NCBI GenBank assembly: GCA_018830585.1
Contig: JAHJSD010000014.1
Span: 1 to 16,546, forward strand
Direction of reading: 5' to 3'
DNA from: Patescibacteria group bacterium
GTDB taxonomy: Bacteria; Patescibacteriota; Microgenomatia; UBA12405; JAHJSD01
DNA length: 16,546 nt
Part shown: in pieces, positions 6,422-13,177 of the stretch
How the letters are laid out: each line of letters begins with the position of its first letter
Numbering within the stretch: position 1 is the first letter of the stretch
Position numbers and translations under genes: made by a program
Notes under the pieces: model-generated
The model's database searches: none
Told to the model about the DNA's origin: nothing
Seen by the model: the letters and a program-made list of their open reading frames with translations, nothing else

Positions 6422-7831
6422 ATGGCATTCCTTTCGAAGAAAACAGAAAGATATTTCAGCTTTCTTTTTGCCGATGACGAGTTGAAAATTGCCAAATTAG
6501 ACCGTAGCGGTAAAAAACTAACCGCTTTATTTCAGTTCCCTTTGCCGGAAGGCTTAGTGGTCGAGGGCGGTGTTGCCGATATTGAAAAATTAGCCCGATT
6601 TCTTATTCAGGTTAAGAACAAAACTAAAATCGGCAGCTGTTTTGCAGTAGTAGGGATACCGGAGATAAGAGCTTCCACCCATAGTTTAACTTTGCCGGCG
6701 ATTAGTGTTTCTGAAATTGACCAGGCGATTAAACTCCAGGCAGAATCGTTTCTTCCTTTTCCCTACAAGAACGAATACTTAGACTGGATGCTGGTAGGGA
6801 AAACAGCGGATCAATCTAACCGGGTACTGCTTAGCGCGGTGCCGAAAAAAATAATTAATGACTTTGTCGAGTCTTTTCAGAAAGCGGATTTGAAGCCGGT
6901 TGCTTTTGAAACCACCTCTCTTTCCTTATTCCGGCTTTTGCCTCCCGAAGGTAAAAAAAGAAGTTTCGCCGCCGAGATAGGGAAAACATCAGTGGTCTTA
7001 ATTTTGGGAAACGAAGGAAACATTGAGGCTTGTTCTGTTGTTAAAGAGCCAGATCTTTTTTTAGAAACAGCAAAAAAAATGCGCAGTTTTTACTTGGAGA
7101 AAGAAGGAGCCGAAAAGGGCCAGAAAATTTATCTTTGCGGTAAAAACCTCTCGGAACAGGTTATCAATAATATTAAAAACGAGCTTTCTATTGACCCGGT
7201 AATTCTAAAAACGGCAGTTGCCGGAATTCCTTCGGGGAAAGAAAATGAATTGGCGATCTTGGTTTCCCTGGCCCGAAAAGAAGTTTCCTTGCCGGAGGAT
7301 GTTAAAACTATTAATGTTTTGCCCGATAAACTGGCTAAAAAGTACCAGTCCTTTTACAAAGGGAAAAGAGCCGATTTATTGGCCTTTCTTTTTGCCCTTT
7401 TAGTTTTGCTGCTGAACCTTGCCAGCGCCTTTTCTTATTTTAAAATTAAAGATCAGTACCGGGATTCATTTTCCCGGATTGATCCGAGCTACCCTCGGCT
7501 TGATCCGAATTCAACAGAATTTTCCGCTTGGCTGAAGAAGGCAAGAACGGTTAACAAGGTTTCGGCGGGAGATGATTTTGCCAATAAAGTCATAAAAACA
7601 CTATTGGAGTTTTCTTATCAGAATGTGGAAATTTTCGGTTTTGACTTTAACCCTGAGAAAGACGAGTTGATTTTAACAGGAAGGGCTAAAAAAAGAGATG
7701 ATGCTCTTAAGTTAAAAGAAGGATTGGAAGAAGAAGATTTTGTCGCCAAGGCCTCAATACCGGTTTCCTCTTTAGAACAAGAGGAGAACGCCGAGTTTAG
7801 AATTAAGTTATTCCTTGAGCGGGTTTTATAA
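6422..7831 (+). CDS. pilM: PilM-PilN fusion, type IV pilus alignment protein
   Basis: A 469-residue protein joining two normally separate pilus proteins. Residues ~10-290 are PilM-like, an actin-fold cytoplasmic protein: Q-A-I-K-L-Q-A-E-S-F-L-P-F at 101-113 and L-S-A-V-P-K at 137-142 match the usual PilM segments. Residues 296-301 read TINVLP, like the conserved N-L-L-P start of PilN, which in separate proteins binds the PilM groove. A single membrane segment follows at ~317-340, then a predicted coil and a periplasmic ferredoxin-like part to the end. PilM, PilN and PilO form the inner-membrane alignment complex between PilC/PilB and the outer parts. The layout is that of GspL of type II secretion. 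The next gene starts 2 bases after the stop. Truncation or frameshift is not seen. Confidence 0.85.
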   Translation: MAFLSKKTERYFSFLFADDELKIAKLDRSGKKLTALFQFPLPEGLVVEGGVADIEKLARFLIQVKNKTKIGSCFAVVGIPEIRASTHSLTLPAISVSEIDQAIKLQAESFLPFPYKNEYLDWMLVGKTADQSNRVLLSAVPKKIINDFVESFQKADLKPVAFETTSLSLFRLLPPEGKKRSFAAEIGKTSVVLILGNEGNIEACSVVKEPDLFLETAKKMRSFYLEKEGAEKGQKIYLCGKNLSEQVINNIKNELSIDPVILKTAVAGIPSGKENELAILVSLARKEVSLPEDVKTINVLPDKLAKKYQSFYKGKRADLLAFLFALLVLLLNLASAFSYFKIKDQYRDSFSRIDPSYPRLDPNSTEFSAWLKKARTVNKVSAGDDFANKVIKTLLEFSYQNVEIFGFDFNPEKDELILTGRAKKRDDALKLKEGLEEEDFVAKASIPVSSLEQEENAEFRIKLFLERVL

Positions 7832-7833
7832 AA

Positions 7834-8670
7834 ATGGCTGGTGAAAATAAGTCTTTGAATTTTATTTCGCCGATCAAGAGGCGGGATCCGGCCGCGGCGC
7901 CTTCGGCTGCTTTAGCAGGGGAGAAGCCTGCCGGGACTTCTTTACCCAAAACGGATTTGTTGGAAGATATTGTCATTAAGGCGGACGATTTGAAGGCCAC
8001 CGCCGCCGCCGATTTTAAAAACATCCCGTCTCAGCTGGGCAATTCTGCCAAGGGCGGTCAGCCTGCTTCAGTAAAAGAACCCGCTTTAAAAAACGTCCCG
8101 GGAAAAGCGGCTTCTTTGGTTTCCAAAGCGCCGGAACAGAAGCGCGGAAAGGGAAAGGGGGTCAGAGGAAAAAGCTTTAGACGGTTGGCTGTTCTGTCCT
8201 TTTTTCTGTTTTTGACTGCCGCCAATGCAGTTTTTTATTTTTTGATCAACAAAGAGACGGTGCGCCTTAACAGAATTGACAGGGATCTTTTTTTGCAGGA
8301 AATACTCCGGAAAGGAGATTTTTCTAACCAGGCTCTGGAAAAGACTGAAATACTGAATTCGGTTTTTCTTGAGGAGAAAGGAGTGGTTGATTTTGTCGCC
8401 GCTGTCGATAGCCTGTCTACTCGGATGGAAAGAATCTCTCTTGACTTTAAAAGCGATCAATCGGTGAAAGACCGCGGCCAGCCGTATCTCCCTTTTGTTT
8501 TAGAGATAGCCGGTTCGCCTGTCCAGGTTCAACAGTTAGTGGAAAAGTTAATCGGGTCCGAATTCATAATCGAACTCATCGGTTTTAGCGTTAAAAGCAA
8601 GGACTCTTTTGTCAATAACGCCGAAGCGGTTATTAAGGCCAATCTTTATGTTTCCGGCTCTTTTGATTAA
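7834..8670 (+). CDS. pilO: PilO-like inner-membrane pilus assembly protein
   Basis: A 278-residue protein with one membrane segment at ~117-138 and, beyond it, a coiled-coil-like stretch (140-200) and a C-terminal alpha/beta part (about 215-278, LPFVLEIAGSPVQVQQLVEKL), the layout of PilO/GspM. These pair with PilN to form the periplasmic arm of the pilus complex. The cytoplasmic N-terminal ~110 residues are Ala/Pro/Lys-rich and look disordered, which is longer than in most PilO proteins. It begins 2 bases after the PilM-PilN gene and is followed after 13 bases by the LytR_C gene. The identity rests on layout and neighbours more than on a strong motif. Confidence 0.7.
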   Translation: MAGENKSLNFISPIKRRDPAAAPSAALAGEKPAGTSLPKTDLLEDIVIKADDLKATAAADFKNIPSQLGNSAKGGQPASVKEPALKNVPGKAASLVSKAPEQKRGKGKGVRGKSFRRLAVLSFFLFLTAANAVFYFLINKETVRLNRIDRDLFLQEILRKGDFSNQALEKTEILNSVFLEEKGVVDFVAAVDSLSTRMERISLDFKSDQSVKDRGQPYLPFVLEIAGSPVQVQQLVEKLIGSEFIIELIGFSVKSKDSFVNNAEAVIKANLYVSGSFD

Positions 8671-8683
8671 CCGGATTGTCAAC

Positions 8684-9241
8684 ATGAAAAACAAACTTTT
8701 TTTGGTGATAGTTTTTGTTTTAACCTTAGGCTGTTTTGTTCTTAGTTTGTCTCAGATTTACCGGATAAACTTTTCTGCCGGCAGAAAGGGAAACCTTCTT
8801 CCCGGCTCTGCCGCCGAGGAGCTGAAAGAGATCAGAACTGCTTTGGAGGAACTGTCAACCAGGGGGAAGCTAAGAGAATTAACCCTTGATCAAACCGGGG
8901 CCGGGCCGGCAAAGGAAATTGAACCGGTTAGCAGTCAGGAGAACTTGGTCTCGAATTTAAAGATTGAAATTCTTAACGGCAGCGGTATTAACGGGGCGGC
9001 AACCGAACTAAAGCGGTCTTTGGAGGCGCTAATCTCTCTTAACCGTCCTGAAATTTCTGTCGGCAACGCCGATCTTAGGGAAACGATTTTGTTCGAAGTT
9101 AAAGCCGGTTTGGATCAAAACATCCGGGATATTATCTATCAAGAGGTTGAAAAGGAATCGGCAACAATAGAAGTAAAAGAATTAGGTAAAGAATCCCCCT
9201 TAGACTTAGTGATTACCTTAGGCAGTGGCTTGGTTGACTGA
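8684..9241 (+). CDS. LytR_C-domain membrane protein of the pilus operon
   Basis: A 185-residue protein: a membrane anchor at residues ~4-24, a linker with charged helices, then a LytR C-terminal-like domain from ~92 (LKIEILNGSGINGAATELKR) to the end (DLVITLGSGL). That domain, often called LytR_C or VirR-like, is a small external fold found at the end of LytR-CpsA-Psr proteins and also alone. Here there is no LCP catalytic domain. The frame is open back to 8609, but the earlier part overlaps the PilO-like gene, and MKNKLFLVIV at 8684 is a natural start. It is the third gene of the alignment operon; a peptidoglycan-related anchoring role is an inference. Confidence 0.75.
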   Translation: MKNKLFLVIVFVLTLGCFVLSLSQIYRINFSAGRKGNLLPGSAAEELKEIRTALEELSTRGKLRELTLDQTGAGPAKEIEPVSSQENLVSNLKIEILNGSGINGAATELKRSLEALISLNRPEISVGNADLRETILFEVKAGLDQNIRDIIYQEVEKESATIEVKELGKESPLDLVITLGSGLVD

Positions 9242-9277
9242 TAACATTAACCGTGCCGACCGTCCTGGTTAGTGTTA
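9242..9277 (+). terminator. Stem-loop directly after the LytR_C-domain gene
   Basis: TAACATTAACC (9242-9252) pairs with GGTTAGTGTTA (9267-9277) in an 11-bp stem with one G-U pair and a 14-base loop, beginning at the base after the stop codon. No T-run follows, so it is a poor intrinsic terminator but could protect or end the pilM-operon message. Confidence 0.35.
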
Positions 9278-9391
9278 CCAATGAACAGGAACATCCCTCA
9301 GTTGCGGGGTCGTGCTCGGAACGACATTCCCTTAGCCGTCATCCTTGTAGATGTTACATATTTCGGTAACACGCAGGACCAACACCCCCAA

Positions 9392-9449
9392 CACCCCCGG
9401 GGTGAAAATCTCCTGCCTGCCGGCAGGCAGGTCAGACACCCCGGGGGTG
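9392..9449. repeat. CACCCCCGGGGTG hairpin element with a palindrome in its loop
   Basis: Arms CACCCCCGGGGTG (9392-9404) and CACCCCGGGGGTG (9437-9449) are inverted, and each is nearly palindromic itself. Between them lies the intact palindrome CCTGCCTGCCGGCAGGCAGG (9412-9431). The same element without this palindrome occurs in reverse orientation at 10768-10804, so this copy appears to have received an insertion in its loop. Confidence 0.8.
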
Positions 9450-9638
9450 AGTCTCGGTCCACCACAGCACCACGTAGGGGTACAGGGCAGGCATCCTTTG
9501 GAACCACGGGCTTCTCCTCCTTCGCTGTCCTTACCCTTCGGCGACAGACAGCTACGGAAGGACGAGAGCTCGTGGAGATTCACCCGTGAATCGGAACACC
9601 CCGTTGCTGCGGGATCGCTTGGAGTGATCTCCCTCCTC
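9450..9638. other. Repeat fragments, no gene
   Basis: Contains a partial copy of the CCACCACAG...CACGTAGGGGTAC unit (about 9459-9490) and a small hairpin, GGGATC (9611-9616) with GATCTCCC (9626-9633). Open frames here translate to repeat-type low-complexity protein and are not believable genes. Confidence 0.55.
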
Positions 9639-9842
9639 CGTCATTCTGAGCGGAGCCCCATACCAGATGGTACAAGGGCGTAGCGAAGAACCTGCCTGCC
9701 GGCAGGCAGGTCCCCTGATCGTTGGCACTTTGCTTACACGAGGGCCGTGCCCGCCAGACGCTGAAGCCGTCAGGTGATGCGGGCGGGGATCCTTCGTCTC
9801 CGCCATCCGCCAACCGGCGGAGGCGGATTTCTCAGGATGACG
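9639..9842. repeat. Composite nested palindromic repeat, copy 2
   Basis: Same outer arms as 957-1125 (CGTCATTCTGAG at 9639-9650, CTCAGGATGACG at 9831-9842) and the same order of parts, but with different contents. The CCC..TACC/GGTAC..GGG unit is short (9656-9678), the 20-bp palindrome is present at 9691-9710, an arm pair GGGCCGTGCCCGCC/GCGGGCGGGGATCC with a core of its own is inserted (9742-9792), and a TCCGCC...GGCGGA palindrome replaces six bases (9799-9827). Confidence 0.85.
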
Positions 9843-9887
9843 AGCGCTGGAATGGTGTTACAATCCTGAAGTCCGAAGTGGGTTATC

Positions 9888-9952
9888 CTTCGAGCGCAGT
9901 CGAGAAGGGTATTTCGATCCTGGAAGTGAAGACATGAAACGATCCAGGATCG
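9888..9952. repeat. Two small inverted repeats after composite copy 2
   Basis: CCTTCGAGCGCAGTCGAGAAGG (about 9888-9909) is an imperfect hairpin with the look of a dispersed bacterial repeat. CGATCCTGG (9915-9923) pairs with CCAGGATCG (9944-9952) around a 20-base loop. Neither is followed by a T-run. Confidence 0.5.
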
Positions 9953-10012
9953 TGGTTATCAGCAATTGATAGAAGACCTCGGGCTTTTTTAGGCCGTGGC
10001 AGTTCACTAATC

Positions 10013-10543
10013 TTAGGAGCTTCGATTAAAAAGATAAAGATAAATGCCGTTTTTGCTTTTAATACTTTTTTTTCGGGAGAATTGATAGCGGTTGGAAACT
10101 AATCTCAAGTTTGTCGGTCGGTTTTTTTTCAGAAGAAGATAAAGTTTATCCATGTATTTAGGGAAAAGATATGTGGTTATTACTGTTGGTTCTTTTAGAT
10201 CTGCCAACCAGAAGCTTTTCCAATAAACTTTAGCCAAATTGGAAAGACCGGCTTTTTTTATTTCTTTTCTGGATTTCAAAACTAAGAATGGGTCTATCTC
10301 GTAGCCAATTGCTTTGGCTCCTCTTTTAGCTGCTTCAATCAGAATCCTGCCGTCCCCGGAGCCTAAGTCAACGACCAAGTCTCCTTTCTTAACCTTAGCC
10401 AAAGAAATCATTAATTTAACTTTTTTAAAGGAGGTTGGTTTAAAGATAGGACCGGCGTGCCGGGAAAAAGAAACCAAAAACAGCCAGGCGGAACAGACGA
10501 TCAGTATTATTATTAAGATGGCATGAGGTAGACCGAAAGTCAT
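10013..10543 (-). CDS. Membrane-anchored SAM-dependent methyltransferase, FAM173-like
   Basis: A 176-residue protein with one N-terminal membrane segment (residues ~8-26) and a class I methyltransferase fold. Motif I is VVDLGSGDGR at 57-66, the acidic residue after strand 2 is Glu82 in GYEIDP, and TTYLFPKYMDKL at 123-134 fits the family's strand 4 region. The pattern of a membrane helix, then P-T, then DLGSGDGR resembles the FAM173 family, whose eukaryotic members methylate lysines of ADP/ATP carrier and ATP synthase c-subunit. The bacterial substrate is unknown; a lysine of a membrane protein is a reasonable guess. The gene stands alone on the minus strand between two repeat fields. Confidence 0.75.
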   Translation of the reverse strand: MTFGLPHAILIIILIVCSAWLFLVSFSRHAGPIFKPTSFKKVKLMISLAKVKKGDLVVDLGSGDGRILIEAAKRGAKAIGYEIDPFLVLKSRKEIKKAGLSNLAKVYWKSFWLADLKEPTVITTYLFPKYMDKLYLLLKKNRPTNLRLVSNRYQFSRKKSIKSKNGIYLYLFNRSS

Positions 10544-10556
10544 CTGTTTATTTTTT

Positions 10557-10606
10557 CATTTAATCATTTAATCATTTAGCCACCTAACTATTTAACCATT
10601 TAACCG
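10557..10606. repeat. Short tandem repeat of about 9 bases upstream of the methyltransferase gene
   Basis: CATTTAATC is repeated as CATTTAATC, CATTTAATC, CATTTAGCC, then decays through ACCTAACTA, TTTAACC and ATTTAACC. On the minus strand this is the region 14-63 bases before the methyltransferase start, where its promoter should be, and it contains several out-of-frame ATG triplets. Confidence 0.7.
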
Positions 10607-10767
10607 TTTTTATTTACAGTAGAATTCCGGGCGACAGAGACGGTTACTCTTTAAGACTTACGAATTAAGTATCAAGAATTAAGAAGTAAGGGCTGTTCTA
10701 CGATTGATAGTCATTCTGGTCCCGACGTGGCTTTGGAAGAAAAACCTGACCGCCTGTTTTTGCGATT

Positions 10768-10804
10768 CACCCCCGGGGTGTCTGCAGATTTCACCCCGGG
10801 GGTG
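10768..10804. repeat. CACCCCCGGGGTG hairpin element without inserted palindrome
   Basis: Arms CACCCCCGGGGTG (10768-10780) and CACCCCGGGGGTG (10792-10804) with an 11-base loop. It is the reverse complement of the element at 9392-9449 minus 21 bases in the loop. Confidence 0.8.
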
Positions 10805-10814
10805 TTGGCTTCCA

Positions 10815-10956
10815 CTAATCGTTGGCACTTTGCTTTCTACGAGGGGACCTGCCTGCCGGCAGGCAGGTCCCCTCGTCATTAGGAATTCCCCCGTACCACC
10901 ACAGTACCACATAGGGTACATGGCAGGTTCGGTACAGGGCTTCGCTCAGGATGACG
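10815..10956. repeat. Composite palindromic repeat, copy 3, with a 38-bp perfect palindrome
   Basis: Starts with the conserved core (ATCGTTGGCACTTTGC, 10817-10832), then a perfect 38-base palindrome (10839-10876) made of ACGAGGGGA and TCCCCTCGT arms around CCTGCCTGCCGGCAGGCAGG. It continues with the CCGTACC...GGTACAGGG unit (about 10891-10939) and ends with the outer arm CTCAGGATGACG (10945-10956). Confidence 0.85.
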
Positions 10957-11009
10957 AGTAAGGGCAAGGAGTCGGGAAACTATTACCTCGCTTATTTACC
11001 CCAGCACCA

Positions 11010-11115
11010 GAAAGTCCCCGACGTTTCTGTCGGGGGATGAATGGCAATCTGTTTGGGCCTTTCGGTGCGGGGTTTCATCCCCTGGGAAAAGGAAGCCACG
11101 GGCTTCAGCCCGTGG
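11010..11115. mobile_element. Possible IS200/IS605-type remnant (two terminal hairpins, no transposase)
   Basis: CCCCGAC-GTTTCT-GTCGGGG (11016-11035) and CCACGGGC-TTCA-GCCCGTGG (11096-11115) are strong hairpins about 60 bases apart, with a further inverted pair, GGGGATGAA (11033-11041) and TTCATCCCC (11074-11082), between them. Hairpins preceded by GGAAGCC and followed by GGAGGAT recall the right ends of IS200/IS605 elements and the RNA guides tied to TnpB. No TnpA or TnpB gene is present. The right hairpin ends 5 bases from the pilB stop and could also serve as its terminator. The IS link is pattern memory, not a search result. Confidence 0.4.
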
Positions 11116-11120
11116 AGGAT

Positions 11121-12815
11121 TTACTCTTTTACTGCCGAAAGCACCTCCTGAATCGTGGTTGCTCCGGCGGCAATTTTATCCAGTCCGTCCGCAAACATGG
11201 TAATCATACCGGAGCTGACCGCCACCTCTCTTATCTTTTCGGCAGAGGTTTTTTTGGAGATGATGCTTCTGATTTCTTCATTTACCTCCAGAACCTCGTA
11301 GATTCCGATTCTGCCCCGGTATCCGGATTGCCGGCATTTATCACAGCCCTTTCCTTGATAAAATTTTTGCTTGGTGATATTTTTCCCGGTTGCTTTAGAA
11401 ATTTGTTCTAAAGTTTCCTTTGGCGGGGTTACCTCCTCGATACAGGAGGGGCAGATTTTTCTTACTAATCTTTGGGCAATGGCGATATTGATTGTTGAAG
11501 CCAACAAATAGCCTTCCGCTCCCATATCTAAAAGCCTAGGAATTGTGCTTGGAGCGTCATTGGTGTGGAGTGTAGAAAGAACTAAGTGACCGGTTAATGC
11601 CGAATGAATCGCCATACTGGCAGTTTCCTCGTCTCTGACTTCTCCGACCATAATAATATCAGGGTCATGCCTCAGAAGGGCTCTTAGGCCCATGGCAAAA
11701 GTGAGTCCGGTTTTCGGGTTAACCTGGATTTGGTTTATCCGCCCGATGCTGTATTCAACAGGGTCCTCGACGGTGCAAATTTTGACCTTTATAGTGTTAA
11801 GGATGTTTAGGATACTGTAAAGAGTGGTTGTTTTGCCGCACCCGGTAGGTCCGGTGACTAAAATCATTCCGTTTGGTCTTTTCAAGTTTTTGCTGATAAT
11901 ATCTAAATTTTTTCCGGAGAGTCCTAATTCTTCCAAGCTGAGCGGCCGGGCCGATTCGTGCAGCAGTCTTAAAACGATATTTTCTCCGAAAAAAGCGGGT
12001 ATTATAGAAACACGGATGCCGATTAAAGCCTCATCTACTTGAAACTTAAAGCGTCCATCCTGGGGGATCCGGTGTTCGTCAATCTTTAAATTTGAAAGGA
12101 CTTTGATTCTGGCGACGATCGACGGTTGGATCTCTCTGGGCAGGGTAAGAATGTCGTTAAGGATACCGTCAACCCTGAGCCTGACCATCAGTAAATCGTC
12201 CAGGACTTCAAAATGAAGATCGGAAGCGTTTTCCGCCACCGCGTATTCCAGAATGGCGTCTAAAATTTTAACCACCGGCAGGTCGGAAGCCACCTCCAAA
12301 AGTTTTTCTAAATTGACATTGCCGTTAACGGCGCTGGCCTTTTTGACGTTTTCGGTAATAATGTTGCGGAACTTCTTTTTAATGTCCCTTTTGTACTGGT
12401 TTAAAGCCCGGGCCAAATCCCTTTTACTGGTAAAAAATGCTTTTATCGGCAGGTCGCTTCTTCTTTTAGCTAATTCCATCGCTTCAAAATTTTCCGGATC
12501 TTCCATGGCCAGGTGAATCTCTTTGTCGGTTTTTTCAAATGAGACCATCCGGTATTTTCTGGCCAAGGTTTCCGGGATCAAGTTTAGAATTTCGTCAGGA
12601 ATAATTTTGTTTCTTAGGGAGAAATAAGGTGTTTTCAGGTGTTCGGCGACAAGCTGGCCTAAGGCTTCTTCAGAAATTAAACCTCTGAAAACCAAAATAT
12701 CGGTTAGAGAGCGGTTTAATTCTTTGGAAGATTGATAAGCGTCTTCCAACTCCTCTTCCTTGATAAAATTGGTTTCTTTAAGGATTTTGTACAGGCTTTC
12801 TTCGATTTTTTTCAT
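11121..12815 (-). CDS. pilB: Type IV pilus assembly ATPase PilB (GspE family)
   Basis: A 564-residue hexameric motor ATPase that drives pilin insertion through PilC. An N-terminal MshEN-type domain (T2SSE_N) spans ~45-145. The ATPase core has SDLHFE (198-203), Walker A GPTGCGKTT (322-330), the Asp box EDPVEY (350-355), Walker B DPDIIMVGEVRDEE (384-397) and the His box TLHTND (415-420). A zinc-binding loop has Cys455, Cys458, Cys491 and Cys494. All catalytic residues are present, and the length is usual (560-580). Its ATG overlaps the stop of the preceding response-regulator gene by 4 bases (ATGA), so it is translationally linked to a signalling cassette instead of to pilC, which is on the other strand. 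PilB versus PilT is settled by the N-terminal domain and zinc motif. Confidence 0.96.
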   Translation of the reverse strand: MKKIEESLYKILKETNFIKEEELEDAYQSSKELNRSLTDILVFRGLISEEALGQLVAEHLKTPYFSLRNKIIPDEILNLIPETLARKYRMVSFEKTDKEIHLAMEDPENFEAMELAKRRSDLPIKAFFTSKRDLARALNQYKRDIKKKFRNIITENVKKASAVNGNVNLEKLLEVASDLPVVKILDAILEYAVAENASDLHFEVLDDLLMVRLRVDGILNDILTLPREIQPSIVARIKVLSNLKIDEHRIPQDGRFKFQVDEALIGIRVSIIPAFFGENIVLRLLHESARPLSLEELGLSGKNLDIISKNLKRPNGMILVTGPTGCGKTTTLYSILNILNTIKVKICTVEDPVEYSIGRINQIQVNPKTGLTFAMGLRALLRHDPDIIMVGEVRDEETASMAIHSALTGHLVLSTLHTNDAPSTIPRLLDMGAEGYLLASTINIAIAQRLVRKICPSCIEEVTPPKETLEQISKATGKNITKQKFYQGKGCDKCRQSGYRGRIGIYEVLEVNEEIRSIISKKTSAEKIREVAVSSGMITMFADGLDKIAAGATTIQEVLSAVKE

Positions 12816-13177
12816 TCCTTTTTCAAATACTGCTCGATCTTTTCCACTAATTGCAGTGGGTTGTAATCAGCTTTAAGTAGAAACTCGGTGGCGCCGTTTT
12901 CCAAACACTCTTTTTTAACCTCCTCGCTGATAAGATTAGTCATTATCAGGATAACGGTTTGTTTGTTAACGCCTTTTTTAATTTCTTTGAGCAAAGCCAC
13001 TCCGTCTATTTTAGGCATCATAATATCAAGCAGGATTAGGTCGAAAGTATCCTTTATCTTTTCCAACGCTTCTTCTCCGTCAGAAGACAAAATTACCTCA
13101 TGCCCGCCGGACTGAAGTTTGGTGGCATACATCTGAGTGCTTAGAACATCATCGTCGACGATCAGTACCTTAGACAT
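12812..13177 (-). CDS. Single-domain response regulator (second Rec of the cassette)
   Basis: A 121-residue CheY-like receiver with nothing attached. Numbering from the chosen start: acidic residues DDD at ~8-10, phosphoacceptor Asp51 in DLILLDIMMP, Thr in the ILIMTN strand and Lys102 in FLLKAD. The frame is open 9 codons upstream, but the ATG at 13177 overlaps the stop of the small upstream gene by 8 bases (ATGTCTAA), which favours it. Single-domain regulators often control pilus motors (PilG and PilH act this way in Pseudomonas). Its stop overlaps the pilB start by 4 bases, so it may act on PilB or its assembly; this is an inference from position. Confidence 0.9.
   Translation of the reverse strand: MSKVLIVDDDVLSTQMYATKLQSGGHEVILSSDGEEALEKIKDTFDLILLDIMMPKIDGVALLKEIKKGVNKQTVILIMTNLISEEVKKECLENGATEFLLKADYNPLQLVEKIEQYLKKE

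Noticed and set aside
8609..8683. Longer start for the LytR_C gene
   Set aside because: It overlaps the PilO-like gene by more than 60 bases, and the natural membrane anchor begins at 8684.
9272..9937. Several open frames of 69-110 codons containing peptides such as LPAGRQ and CRQAG
   Set aside because: These peptides are translations of CCTGCCTGCCGGCAGGCAGG in its various frames. The same peptides appear at every copy, so they reflect the repeat and not genes.
9961..10012. GGGCT-TTTTT-AGGCC as an intrinsic terminator between the converging genes
   Set aside because: The stem has a mismatch in only five pairs, and the T-run is in the loop and not after it.
11037..11411. Plus-strand frame of 124 codons
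   Set aside because: It lies antisense to pilB, whose catalytic motifs are intact, and has no family features.
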